DNA of 64,000 nt from Chionoecetes opilio. Taxonomy: Eukaryota > Arthropoda > Malacostraca > Decapoda > Majidae. Position 1 is the first letter of the stretch, and every line of letters starts with the position of its first letter. The position numbers were made by a program, and so were the translations under genes. The DNA lies in the NCBI GenBank assembly GCA_016584305.1, contig JACEEZ010025360.1, positions 357,501 to 421,500 of the forward strand, given 5' to 3'. Positions 21,413-32,412 of this stretch are shown piece after piece. The notes beneath the pieces are model-generated. The model was not told the DNA's origin and did not search any database. It was given only the letters and a program-made list of their open reading frames with translations.

Positions 21413-21931
21413 CAGGGGGTTTCCGAAGATACGAGCAGTTAGGTTCCACCTGGCATACTTGTAAAGCGAAATCTCTAATAGCGAAATACATAACTAATGG
21501 TAAAATATAGGTTTGGTTCCAGGACCCCATCAAAGACATGTTTTACAAGCTAAAATAAACTATACCAAACACAACAAACACACAGTGTCTATATTACCCA
21601 CACTGTACTACGTATTCTGTAGAAAAAACATTCTGAAAGAGAAAATAGCACACAAAATAACATAACTGCACATTAATTAAACATAAAACATGCATAACAC
21701 TCACAAGTGGTAATGTTGTGTGGGGAGACAGGAAGCTGGCACGTAGCCACCTGAGAGTCCCTGTTTACTCTCTCCGAGGCTTGAGAGAAAACAGCGGTAA
21801 TTTTACTCACCCCAGTATGAATGTCGTAGCATTGGATTTTCGATCTCGTATATTGAAAATAGACCCTAATTTACTCAGCTCGTATCATTGATTTCTCGTG
21901 TACCGAATGCTCGTATAACGGGACCTCCCTG
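21413..21931. mobile_element. Family B DNA transposon, short copy nested in family A
   Basis: The ends CAGGGGGTTTCCGAAGATAC and cgggacctccctg are bordered by TA (21411-21412 and 21932-21933). The paralogous core near 59255 lacks this insertion (gcaatcatatgtctacattc), confirming the boundaries. It is 519 bp with no transposase. Confidence 0.85.
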
Positions 21932-22461
21932 TATATGTCTACATTCACCTGGAATAATATTTTATAGCATACCAAGCAGTAGTGAGCAAGCCCGGAGACT
22001 TACTACCTCTCCTAATACCAGTCCCGAGCAATCATGGGCAAGTGTGCCAAATCCAGCATTTAGCTCCAGTCACTGTTTACCTTCCAACATAAATACACGG
22101 TCTGGTTGTGTTTGTGATTATTTTACAGCGTGCAGGAGCGTACCAAATCCAGCATTTAGCGCCAGTCACTGTTTACCTCCCAACATAGCTACACGGTCTG
22201 GTTGTGTTTGTGATTATCTCTCATTTATTTAACAATCTTTCCTGTGTTTTTCCTATATTTTCACACCCTTAGGAAAATACCCTCGCACTAACGGACAATC
22301 GGCTTTAACGGACCACTTCTCCCCCCTTTTAGTCCGTTAAATCGAGGGTCGACTGTACTGTCCTTATTATCACAGCCATGCCTCCTTGAAGGCAGTATTA
22401 TCTGGCCACTGACTCCTGAACTCTCTATGAGTATTCAGATTTTTAGCTTTTCTTACAGGTA

Positions 22462-23026
22462 CACTGGTACCTTGACTTAAGAGTGCCCCAACTTACGAGT
22501 TTTCCGAGTTACGAGCAGTCGCTCGGTCGAATTTTTGCTTTGAGTTGCGAGCCAAAATCCGAGTTACGAGCGATTTTTTCTTTTTTTCTTTTTTTATACG
22601 AGCGAGCTTCAGATACGCCGCCGCTAGTTGGCGCAGCGAACGCCACAACATCCGCCCAGCATCCCGCGTCTCACTCGTTCACTTCACGTAGTTACCTCGC
22701 CGTGGAAACATCTCTGTTGTGTTGTGCTCACACTGGCGAATGCAAATGGCGGAGGGTGAGTGCAGTACGTTTAGCGGCAGTTCCACCCACAGCTGTTTCC
22801 AACAGCTGATACACAGAGTGTAAACACTGGTGAATGCAAATGGCGGAGGGTGAGTGCAGTCCAGTCATATAGGTACAGTAAAAAAATTGGGGTGTTTTTT
22901 GGGGGCTGGAACGGATTAATGGTATTTAAATTAATTTCAATGGGGAAAATTGATTTGATATACGAGCAAATTGAGTTACGAGCTCGATCAATGAACGAAT
23001 TAAACTCGTAAGCCAAGGTACCACTG
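22462..23026. mobile_element. TA-flanked MITE, family C
   Basis: Inverted ends CACTGGTACCTTGACTTA and taagccaaggtaccactg-type right end, with TA at 22460-22461 and 23027-23028. Inside are repeated gagttacgag motifs and a near-duplicated 35-bp stretch (tgaatgcaaatggcggaggg, at about 22738 and 22832). No transposase is present. Confidence 0.8.
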
Positions 23027-25020
23027 TACAAGCATTGTAGTTATGTGTGTAATGTGGTTAAGGAACTTGATGCACAAACTGCCATGCTTGTTGCTTGTGT
23101 GGCAGTCGGGTAACACGCCACAGGACTGGAAAGGCATAGAGAAAGAAAGGCTACACCACACGGGTAAAGGAATAAACAAATGTTGAAAATAATCAATGGT
23201 GGGAGAAGGGCAGGCATGGCGTCACCCGGGTCATGGCAGGAGGGCAGTGAGGGGGTGGATGTCATGGCAGGAGGGCAGTGAGGGGGTGGATGTCATGGCA
23301 TACTTTCTCTCATAAAAATTTACATCATTACATATGAATGCAATGATAGGGGAGGACGTGTTCCATGGAGCCTGTGTGTGTGTGTGGAGGCGGCCGACAC
23401 CAGGGTTGCATGTGTGTGTGTTGCTGACCACCGACAACACCAGACCATGTGTGTTGCCAGGTTTTTTATGTTAGTGTTATGTGCGTTTTGAATTTGATTA
23501 ATACTTGTTAATCTCCACTGAAGGATATATCTTGGCGTTACAACTAATAACGATGAGTGATTTTATTTAGAAGGAAAAAATGCTGCTACCAGTTCAAGCT
23601 GTTGTTCCTAGGGTCTGACTCTTGAACAGAACGTTAAAGTATAAAGATTAAGGTATAGTTAAAGTATAAAGATTAAGGTATAGTTAAAGTATAAAGATTA
23701 AGGTAGTGACGGGGATAATATTAATATACAGAGTTAATTCTGAATCTCTTGGGGAACCGTGGACAAGTATTTCCACAGCATGGTATATGTCACCTGGGGT
23801 TGAACAAAAACCTTACTATTTTAGTCTCATTGGGTTTATTTCACACGAAAGGTTACTCATCCTTACACTTATATATTTATGGTTTATCGTGGGGAAAGTC
23901 ACTGGTGGACATAACCTTTTCCCTGACTATACTCTTAGGTCTATAGTCTAACCACACACAGGATATCCATCTAAGCTAATCATGGAAAAATAGAGGAGGG
24001 AAGTGTGGGAGTAATGAACTGTTTGCGAGAAATGACCATGTGGATCACGTGCTCCACCTTGATGATTCCACACGCTGATTCCTTCACGGAAGATGAGAGA
24101 AGAATCACTTAGTTAAACCTTGGGACGATCGCTTGTTAAGTTACCTATTCAATTAATGAACACTCAACACAACATATATATGGATATATATATATCTATC
24201 TTATCACAAGGGGAAGGGGGGAGATGAATTTCGATACACCTTACCTTCACGGAAGATGAATAAGCCCTCGCGGCCTGTGTAGGGGGGAGAAGGAAAAATA
24301 TCGCGGGAAATAAGGATGTTTGGATACACATGAGAGACGTCCACGAAGGGGTGTGAACCGTTAAACGACTCCTATTAGATGGGGAGGAAAAGATACTTAC
24401 TAAAGTAGTAAATATAACAAAATCTCTTAATTTGATGAGGAAAATTTAATTGACAAGAACAGGTTAACGTTGGGTATTAAACCTAACCCACAGCCACTGT
24501 CAGAACTGGTTTCCCACGGAGCGAGCTCTTTGTAGTCGACAGAAATGTTGAAAGGCTTTTAATTTTAACGAACTGCTTTAATGATCTGTTTGTCAATGTT
24601 TAAACCGGGTCTCTATTCTTATTCTTTTAAGTATTCTAAGAATCTAAGGGTCCTGATCGATCTATCAGAGAGGGTAAGGGGAATATAGGGAGTTGTAATT
24701 TAGAAGCTACTGGTTCCCGCGAACTTAATGCCTCACTTACTGTACCTCGTGGCTTTCGCGCTTGGTGGGGGAAGGGAGGATGGGGGGGGGGGGAGATAGG
24801 AATGAAGGAGGAAGAACAAAAAAAATAAGAAAGCGAACGAAAGGGGAGATAGAAATTAAAGAACTTGAAGGAATTTATCCTTAAAAATAACCTTTTCACT
24901 TACACACTGTGTTTAGGCTACACTTAGTCTAGACTAAAGAACTAAATGGTTATTAAGGCCTTCCCATACCTCCTGTAAGATAATATAACTCGGAAGGCGT
25001 GTGTTGGTAATTCCAGCATT
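23027..25020. other. Intergenic stretch, mostly unrecognised
   Basis: A 34-bp direct duplication (gaggagggcagtgagggggt, 23238-23305), one detached unit of the downstream minisatellite (about 23415-23455) and three copies of gttaaagtataaagattaag (23634-23703) are present. 23470-24960 separates the lone minisatellite unit from the main array and may be an insertion, but no terminal repeats could be identified. Confidence 0.4.
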
Positions 25021-25027
25021 ACACATG

Positions 25028-25742
25028 AGTGTGTGTGTGTGTTGCTGACCACCGACAACACCAGACCATGAGTGTGTGTGTTGCTGACCACCGACAACAT
25101 CAGACCATGAGTGTGTGTGTTGCTGACCACCGACAACACCAGACCATGAGTGTGTGTGTTGCTGACCACCGACAACACCAAACCATGAGTGTGTGTGTGT
25201 GTGTTGCTGACCACCGACAACATCAGACCATGAGTGTGTGTGTTGCTGACCACCGACAACACCAGACCATGAGTGTGTGTGTTGCTGACCACCGACAACA
25301 CCAGACCATGAGTGTGTGTGTGTGTGTTGCTGACCACCGACAACACCACATCATGAGTGTGTGTGTTGCTGATCACCGACAACACCACATAATGAGTGTG
25401 TGTTGCTGACCACCGACAACACCACATCATGAGTGTGTGTGTTGCTGACCACCGACAACACCAGACCATGAGTGTGTGTGTGTGTGTTGCTGACCACCGA
25501 CAACACCACATCATGAGTGTGTGTGTTGCTGATCACCGACAACACCAGACCATGAGTGTGTGTGTGTGTGTGTTGCTGACCACCGACAACACCACATCAT
25601 GAGTGTGTGTTGCTGACCACCGACAACACCAGACCATGAGTGTGTGTGTGTGTGTGTTGCTGACCACCGACAACCCCACATCATGAGTGTGTGTTGCTGA
25701 CCACCGACAACACCAGACCATGAGTGTGTGTGTGTGTGTTTG
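25028..25742. repeat. 17-copy minisatellite (gttgctgaccaccgacaaca unit)
   Basis: The unit is about 36-46 bp: a GT run of variable length, then gttgctgaccaccgacaaca, then ccagaccatgagt or ccacatcatgagt. I count 17 copies. Both strands stay open through most of the array, which makes repeated peptides such as VLSVVSNTHTHG. Confidence 0.95.
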
Positions 25743-25799
25743 TGTATTGTCTGATACCGGCCTACATATGTACATTGTATGACCACCATGACTCAATAA

Positions 25800-26320
25800 C
25801 AAGGATAAATTAAGTGAATCAAGGCTTGGTGGAAGGAGGAGGAGGAAGGACGCAGACATGTACAAAGATGCTGCAACAATCACGTCATCGCCACGTTGCC
25901 TCAGCTGTCCCGGGCAGACACTGGCCGCTGATCAGAGACATTGACAATAAAAATGATGACCAGTGATGAGTGTAAATTTAGGTGTGGAGGTGACAGTGGG
26001 CATTTGTCCTCTAGAGCTGTCACCTGCAGGACTGGATGACACAAACAAGGATCGACATGCATATAAACAACATAATAAAGACAATGCTTTATTGAATGAT
26101 CTAAAGGTTACATAGGGACAAAATGCATGACAAATGAATAGCCAGGGATCCCCACCTTCATATTATTGAGCAAGAATACTATACCATGTTTAACATGGTA
26201 ATGGGAAACATCATAACACAATGGATTCATTAAGGAAAATTCAAGTTTTCGAGGAAATGAAGAACCATTAAGACTGGATTTGATATTAACCAAACAATCA
26301 GATATATCGTTAATGAATAG
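25800..26320. other. Intergenic, no gene seen
   Basis: No feature was recognised. A TTTATT at 26088-26093 would be AATAAA on the minus strand, about 1 kb past the zinc-finger stop codon. It is a weak candidate poly(A) signal for that gene. Confidence 0.3.
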
Positions 26321-26329
26321 ATGTGCTTC

Positions 26330-26940
26330 ATTGTTATCGGATTAACGTGGTAATGCCCACCACTGCGGAGAGACATTTCCTCTTGAGAATTATAAGAGTG
26401 ACATTCGCTGATTTGGATGAAGAGATGATGAAAAAGCTGATTGTATCATCAATTCAACCAAGATTGGAGTCTGCAGCAGTGGTTTGGTCACCCATAGAAA
26501 GAAAGACATCAGAAAGATTGAAAGACTACAGCTCAGGGCGGCAACAAAGATGGTCCCGAGCTCAAGAGATTTATCATACAAGGAAAGACTCAGAATTAAA
26601 TCTTGCAACCCTGGAGAAAAGAAGGGCAAGAGGTGATCTGATCCATGTGTTCAGGGTTTACAAGGGACTGCAGAATCTCGACACAGAGGACATACTTTTG
26701 TGGGATGAGAGATACGAGAGGTCATGGGAAGAAGTTGAAGAGGACCACATGCAAGAGAGATATCAAGAAGTAAAGTGTCCCATACAGATGCATTGCACTG
26801 TGGAATAACCTGAGTAAGGAGGTACAGCAGTACATGCCAAGAATGTTCACAACTTCAAAGCCAAGCTGGATAATAGTAGTTTTAGAGACGAGACAGTATG
26901 AGCTTAACTCTTTTCCTGTAAATCACAACTAGATGAATAC
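26330..26940 (+). mobile_element. CR1/L2-like LINE, ORF2 C-terminus and 3' UTR
   Basis: The frame 26323-26808 includes [20 protein letters not shown], the standard C-terminal LINE motif (LxxLxxRRxRGDLixvfK). The 3' end reads cttttcctgtaaatcacaac. From 26567 onward it is almost identical to 52747-53110, differing at two positions by my count. Confidence 0.85.
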
Positions 26941-26959
26941 ATATAACACGTATACAGCC

Positions 26960-27050
26960 GCCCACCACCACCACCACCACCACCACCACCACCACCACCA
27001 CCACCACCACACCACCACCACCACCACCACCACCACCACCACCACCACCC
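26960..27050 (+). repeat. (CCA)n trinucleotide repeat
   Basis: About 90 bp of CAC/CCA repeats lies just past the stop codon of the minus-strand zinc-finger gene. Confidence 0.95.
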
Positions 27051-27114
27051 ATTGCCACACAGGATACACTCCCACAGCCACGGGTACAACCACACTTGTC
27101 CACAACACACCACC

Positions 27115-28005
27115 TCAAAAGTGGATCTTCATGTGCACGGTAATATCCTTTTTTGTCTTGAAACATTTCTTACACACATCACACTCGAACTCCCTCAAGT
27201 CGGAGTGTCTCTGGGTGTGACCCCGGAGGTTAGAGCTGGATGCAAATCTTCTCCCACACTCTAGACATTCATAGTTTTTAACACCACTGTGTCTCAGGGA
27301 GTGCATGGTGAGCCCGTATTTGTGGGCAAATTTTTTCCCACACTCTAGGCATTCATGATTTTTGACACCAGTGTGTGTCAGGGTGTGTGTGGTGAGGGCT
27401 TTCTTCAGAGTAAATTTTCTCCCACACTCTGGACATTCATGACTTTTGACTCCAGTGTGTGTCAGGGTGTGTGTGGTGAGGGTAGACAATTGGGCAAATC
27501 TTTTCCCACACTCGAGACATTCATAATTTTTAATCCCACTGTGTGTCCGGATGTGAATGGTGAGGTAGGCCTTGCGAGCAAATTTTCTTCCACACTGTAG
27601 ACATTCATGATCTCTAACACCGGTGTGCCTCAGGGTGTGTGCGGCCAGGGTGTGCTTATGAGTAAACCCTTGCCCACATTCCAGACAGTGAAATGTTTTA
27701 ACACCACTGTGTGTTATGGAATGTTTTTTCAGGTGACACATGTATTTAAAAGTTTTACCACACTGTTGACACTGCCGCTCATTCTGTGCCTTGAGGCCTG
27801 AGCTGCCTGCCTCCAGGTGATTCTTGCCAGCACACCTGTAGCTCCTCAAACTTGAGGCAGACTGATCCTGCTGCTCCCGGCCACTCATGCTGCTTCCCGG
27901 CCCCACAGCCTCCACCGCAGCAATACTCTCGCCAGCACACGCCACGGCTTGTTCTGCGGGAACCTTTGGGGATGCCGGAGCGAGCCGGGTTGGTGTTGAA
28001 TGAAT
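27115..28005 (-). CDS. C2H2 zinc-finger protein, last coding exon (eight fingers)
   Basis: The minus-strand frame from 28005 to the stop at 27115 codes for about 296 residues: a low-complexity N-terminal part (RLAPASPKVPAEQAV ...) and eight tandem C2H2 fingers, from CQQCGKTFKYMCHLKKH to CDVCKKCFKTKKDITVH. A good acceptor (gcttactgttacag) ends at 28006, so the exon begins there and upstream exons exist but were not found. Inter-finger linkers are H(S/T)GVKxxEC or close variants instead of the usual HTGEKPYxC, constant through the array. All zinc ligands are intact. A sequence-specific DNA-binding nuclear protein is likely; targets cannot be inferred. It lies between LINE sequence on both sides. 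Confidence 0.85.
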   Translation of the reverse strand: MHSTPTRLAPASPKVPAEQAVACAGESIAAVEAVGPGSSMSGREQQDQSASSLRSYRCAGKNHLEAGSSGLKAQNERQCQQCGKTFKYMCHLKKHSITHSGVKTFHCLECGQGFTHKHTLAAHTLRHTGVRDHECLQCGRKFARKAYLTIHIRTHSGIKNYECLECGKRFAQLSTLTTHTLTHTGVKSHECPECGRKFTLKKALTTHTLTHTGVKNHECLECGKKFAHKYGLTMHSLRHSGVKNYECLECGRRFASSSNLRGHTQRHSDLREFECDVCKKCFKTKKDITVHMKIHF

Positions 28006-28009
28006 CTGT

Positions 28010-28162
28010 AACAGTAAGCAGAACAGCAAGCATGAATATGAAGGTAGAGGAAAGCAAGATAAGCAACACTGCAGCGGTGTTTAAGAGATTAAAGACAGTC
28101 AGAGGAGGGGAGTTGATGCGGTGAAAAGCTTTTGACTCCATCATGTTTGAAATAGCAGTGTG
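28010..28162 (-). mobile_element. Jockey-like LINE fragment (left part, split)
   Basis: The minus strand reads VESKAFHRINSPPL-type sequence (MMESKAFHRINSPPLTVFNL) and continues to the edge of the zinc-finger exon. Its upstream portion continues at 31644-31930 on the other side of the foldback transposon. Confidence 0.65.
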
Positions 28163-28720
28163 GGGGCATTCCAGGACAAATGGTCCAAGAAAAATGAGAT
28201 TTAACGCCACACCGTCTCGGATTTGCATGAAAATTGGCTCCCAGGGTGCTTTTGGCCAAACAAACCGATTCTGCAAATTTCAGCTCTCTATCTCTTATAG
28301 TTCAAAAGTTATGGCCTCGTGAAATTTCGAAAAAAGGTCAAAAAGTCCTTGACCTTAACATTTTTGAAAGGTCATAGCTTCCTTATTATAAGACCTAGAA
28401 CAAAATGTTTTACATGTTTTTTGCTCAGAATAAGCCAGGGAATCTTCCTAGACTTACAGAATTTCAGTAATTCAATTTGGAAAGGAAATATAAGAGTTGA
28501 TCTCCTTGACCTTGACCTTTGACCTTTAAGCCCCCATCTGACAAAAAAATTTATTTACGCAAAAAAAGGAAGATTGACCACTTGACTATGGGTTGCAACA
28601 ATAACATTTACTAATATTAATTGGGATAAGGGGTATATTTGAAGTCAAACAGGTGTATTCAACAAATAAATGCAAAAAATGTCAACAGTTTGGAAGATTT
28701 TCACAAGTTCAATTGTGTTG

Positions 28721-29337
28721 TTAGCACGCTGACAGGCAGCGATGCTCAGCAGTAGTCATTTCGTCTTCTCTGAAACAATATCTAATTCTCCTCCCCGCTT
28801 GCAGCTTTGGATTAGACATAACTAGAAGAATGTCACCCCCAGGCAGCCACAATCTGTCCACTTTTGATGGAAAAGCATGGGATCCAGACTTTCCTTGGGG
28901 CCCGAGAAATGAGACAAGCAAATCTCCAAATTCATCAGACAACTCCTCTATCATTGCAAACCAAAGCTGTTTCTCATAAACGCATCCAACATATGCACCC
29001 ACAACAAGTTCTCCCTCCTCTAACACAAAGTCATCTTCCAACTTATCATCAGATTTCAGACATGATACCGAACGTCCCATTTGCTCAGTTGACACCTTGA
29101 ACACCTGGAGTGTCCCAAATGGCTCCACAGGCACAAATCTGTGTACTGCTGAGTACCTTTGACAGGCACAGCTTTCATGAAACGCTCCGCAAGGGATTCT
29201 TTTTTCAGTGCAACCATTTCTGAAGAAACATAAAAGAATAAAAAAATGTATTCAAAAGATTTTGTTAGGAAATCAAACATAGCCAAGGGAGTTAGGATTT
29301 GATTTGCATGTAGTCGTTGCATGCTTGCCTGGGCCAC
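28721..29337 (-). pseudogene. Transposase-like C-terminal region, left arm
   Basis: Two overlapping frames (29056-29337 and 28721-29134) encode VAQASMQRLHANQILTPLAM, then ALKKESLAERFMKAVPVKGT and EPFGTLQVFKVSTEQMGRSV. The right-arm copy has these in a single frame, so a one-base change near 29140 broke this one. The function is inferred only from linkage to the HGKNACDG core. Confidence 0.75.
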
Positions 29338-30076
29338 TGCTCTCTTGACCGTCCCACCAATTCCAATGATCTGAAACTCGAGAAATGCCAGTGGTCGCTG
29401 GCAGTTTTAACTCAAAGGTTGGTCTACTGTGTTTTGGCTCCGCGACTAATATTTTTCATAAATTAATTTCGCGATAAACATTGATGCACCGCATCTGAAT
29501 ACCAAAAAATATAGTTCTTCTGTTGTTCTACTAATTATATGGATGACATGCATTACGATGGAACGTTCTATAATAGTAATTTAATGCAAATTACTCGCCT
29601 CGAGTAGCAAAGCTTAATATATTTTTTACATGTATATTGTGGCATGTAAAATTTGGGCGATGTTCACACTGTTTTCTAAGACAGTACTGCTGCGTCTGGC
29701 AAACGCTTGTCAAAATACAATAAGCAATGCCTTGGATAAACGAAGAATAAAGAATGCCGAAATCGGCTTGTTGCTGCGACAATGTAGGTTATAATTGTGG
29801 AGGCGACGTGCCGCGGCGGGGAGTGGTGGGCGGGGAGATTGTGGCGGGGAGATTGAATCAAAACATTACGACTTCACGCGTCGACTCATTGCACTTCCAG
29901 GCTTTCTATCTGATTGATACACAATAATAACAGGAAAATATGACTGCCTAGGTATAGATAACTTCTAAACATTCGTTATTGACTATATAATATCATAGAG
30001 TAGCATTTACCTCGCCTCCTCAACTATAACCTCCTTGGTTATTTGATTATATACAATGTTTTACAGAATCAGGCTT

Positions 30077-30467
30077 CTATACAATATACATATAGAAGAA
30101 AATCGTTCTTAATATTATACTTGTGTGTTTTAAGTGCAGTGGAATAAGCCCATATTTTTCTTTCAAGTTGACCAACTTTTCACCAAATTGTGAGTTAAAA
30201 CTGCCAGCGACCACTGGCATTTCGGAGTTGCAGTTCTCTCTAGTTCCGTCACAGGCATTTTTGCCATGTGATGTAGGGAAGAAATTCCATTCACAGGCAA
30301 AAGAGTAGTCAGTTTTGTGATAGCACAAGTTCAAGAAGTTGTATTTGTTTTTATATTGTCCAGTGCATCCATCAGAAAAGTAGTGGATTTTCCTTAGAGC
30401 AGGATAGTTGTCCTTCAGATGTCCAAGAAGTACTTCCAGAAAAGCATGTACAGTCTCTGTTTGGTGG
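30077..30467 (-). pseudogene. Transposase-like central core, isolated and inverted relative to the right arm
   Basis: The minus strand reads IHYFSDGCTGQYKNKYNF, then EWNFFPTSHGKNACDG, a pattern I recall from uncharacterised arthropod and cnidarian transposon proteins in which CDG is followed by IGGTVKR. Here the continuation GGTVKRAVAQ lies on the plus strand from 30468, so the gene is inverted at this point. Confidence 0.65.
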
Positions 30468-31065
30468 GACGGTCAAGAGAGCAGTGGCCCAGGCAAGCAT
30501 GCAACGACTACATGCAAATCAAATCCTAACTCCCTTGGCTATGTTTGATTTCCTAACAAAATCTTTTGAATACATTTTTTTATTCTTTTATGTTTCTTCA
30601 GAAATGGTTGCACTGAAAAAAGAATCCCTTGCGGAGCATTTCATGAAAGCTGTGCCTGTCAAAGGTACTCAGCAGTACCACAGATTTGTGCCTGTGGAGC
30701 CATTTGGGACACTCCAGGTGTTCAAGGTGTCAACTGAGCAAATGGGACGTTCGGTATCATGTCTGAAATCTGATGACAAGTTGGAAGATGACTTTGTGTT
30801 AGAGGAGGGAGAACTTGTTGTGGGTGCATATGTTGGATGCGTTTATGAGAAACAGCTTTGGTTTGCAATGATAGAGGAGTTGTCTGATGAATTTGGAGAT
30901 TTGCTTGTCTCATTTCTCGGGCCCCAAGGAAAGTCTGGATCCCATGCTTTTCCATCAAAAGTGGACAGATTGTGGCTGCCTGGGGGTGACATTATTCTAG
31001 TTATGTCTAATCCAAAGCTGCAAGCGGGAGGAGAATTAGATATTGTTTCAGAGAAGACGAAATGA
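30468..31065 (+). pseudogene. Transposase-like C-terminal region, right arm
   Basis: The frame 30484-31065 (193 aa) starts MAQASMQRLHANQIL, preceded by GGTVKRA, and ends in GGELDIVSEKTK. It is a fragment lacking the catalytic core on the same strand. The acidic middle (KLEDDFVLEEGELVVGAYVG) is intact. Confidence 0.75.
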
Positions 31066-31643
31066 CTACTGCTGAGCATCGCTGCCTGTCAGCGTGCTAA
31101 CAACACAATTGAACTTGTGAAAATCTTCCAAACTGTTGACATTTTTTGCATTTATTTGTTGAATACACCTGTTTGACTTCAAATATACCCCTTATCCCAA
31201 TTAATATTAGTAAATGTTATTGTTGCAACCCATAGTCAAGTGGTCAATCTTCCTTTTTTGCGTAAATAAATTTTTTTGTCAGGTGGGGGCTTAAAGGTCA
31301 AAGGTCAAGGTCAAGGCGGTCAACTCTTATATTTCCTTTCCAAATTGAATTACTGAAATTCTGTAAGTCTAGGAAGATTCCCTGGCTTATTCTGAGCAAA
31401 AAACATGTAAAACATTTTGTTCTAGGTCTTATAATAAGGAAGCTATGACCTTTCAAAAATGTTAAGGTCAAGGACTTTTTGACCTTTTTTCGAAATTTCA
31501 CGAGGCCATAACTTTTGAACTATAAGAGATAGAGAGCTGAAATTTGCAGAATCGGTTTGTTTGGCCAAAAGCACCCTGGGAGCCAATTTTCATGCAAATT
31601 CGAGACGGTGTGGTGTTGACCCCTGGTCTGGAATGCCCCTGTG

Positions 31644-31930
31644 AGAGGATACCCCCAAACATGTGAGGCATACTCCATACATGGAGAGATAAGGCCCCTG
31701 GACACAGCAAGTTTCTGGGAGGGTGAAAAAGAAATTGATGCAGACACCACAAGACACCCAACTTCATAAAGGCTGATTTAGCAAGATATGAGAAGTGAAA
31801 TTTCCAGTTAAGATTTTTAGTAAAAGATATTTAGTGTGGATCGAGGAAGACAGTTGAGTGTCACTGAAGAAGAGGGGATAGGTGAAGAAATGAGTTTTGA
31901 GGCATTGAACAAAACAAGGTTTGCTTTGCC
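31644..31930 (-). mobile_element. Jockey-like LINE fragment (right part, split)
   Basis: The minus strand reads SQKLAVSRGLISPCMEYASHVW, a conserved reverse-transcriptase C-terminal motif. It continues at 28162-28010, so the foldback transposon landed in a LINE. The sequence ttttgaggcattgaacaaaa at about 31897 recurs at 47639, linking this to the LINE at 47640-50110. Confidence 0.75.
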
Positions 31931-31939
31931 CCTTTCAGA

Positions 31940-32290
31940 AATAAACCTATAAAGGCCGGTTCTTCTCTACTCATCCAGGATCATATACTTCTGGTTCGCC
32001 TCAAAAGTTAGTAATTTCTCCTGCCTGTAGCTTTTGAGTGTCCATTTGCCATTGAATAAGACTTCCCATATGACTGAGGAATGAAGATTCCAGATATTTC
32101 CTGCCTAATAACCACTGGGCAGAGTTTACTAGTTATAGGATAGGCATGCAAGGCTCCTCTTAAGGGTGGACGTGTCTTAATCACGGCCATAATTAACTCT
32201 GGCTTCGCTCTGGCGGGATCAAAAGCAATAGATTTTTATTATACCATATATTAATGAAATACATAATCATACTACGTACTTAGTATTTTA
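31940..32290. other. Unrecognised non-coding stretch
   Basis: No coding or repeat signal was identified. Confidence 0.3.
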
Positions 32291-32304
32291 AATGACCACT
32301 AGAC

Positions 32305-32412
32305 TCCCCACCATCACCACCACCTCCACCACATCCCCCACCATCACCACCACATCCCCCACCACCATCACCACCACATCCCCCACCACCATCACCACCA
32401 CCTCCACCTCTT
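32305..32412 (+). repeat. (CCACCATCACCA)-type repeat
   Basis: Imperfect units of ccaccatcaccaccacatcc, about five copies. Confidence 0.9.

Larger units (their letters stand above)
14675..22355. mobile_element. TA-flanked DNA transposon, family A, hosting two nested insertions
   Basis: The left end CAGTCGACCCTCGATTTAAC (14675) is mirrored by the right end (gttaaatcgagggtcgactg, ending 22355), and both are bordered by TA. Removing the LTR element (15241-21176) and family B element (21413-21931) leaves an element of about 1.2 kb. Its core is homologous, in reverse, to the middle of the family B element at 58902-60440. The CAG start, TA duplication and ends of 20 bp or more fit pogo/Tigger-like elements. 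No intact transposase was found. Confidence 0.85.
28163..31639. mobile_element. Foldback DNA transposon with inverted arms of about 1.17 kb
   Basis: The ends GGGGCATTCCAG (28163) and CTGGAATGCCCC (ending 31639) are bordered by TGTG (28159-28162 and 31640-31643). The outer 1.17-1.2 kb of each side are inverted copies of one another, including the C-terminal part of a transposase-like gene. The middle (about 29360-30467) is mostly single-copy, apart from a shared 30-bp stretch (aaactgccagcgaccactgg). The superfamily was not identified. Confidence 0.85.

Noticed and set aside
21888..22232. 114-codon ORF with an internal repeat
   Set aside because: It spans the junction of families A and B and a local 80-bp duplication (VPNPAFS twice). 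No recognisable domain; it is transposon interior.
25028..25742. Possible CRISPR array or repeat-protein gene
   Set aside because: There are no unique spacers: variation is only GT-run length and a few bases. It is a eukaryotic minisatellite, and the repeat peptides follow from a stop-free unit.
27779..28276. 165-codon minus-strand ORF upstream of the zinc-finger frame
   Set aside because: It joins foldback-transposon end, LINE fragment and out-of-frame zinc-finger exon sequence. It is a composite of three unrelated pieces.
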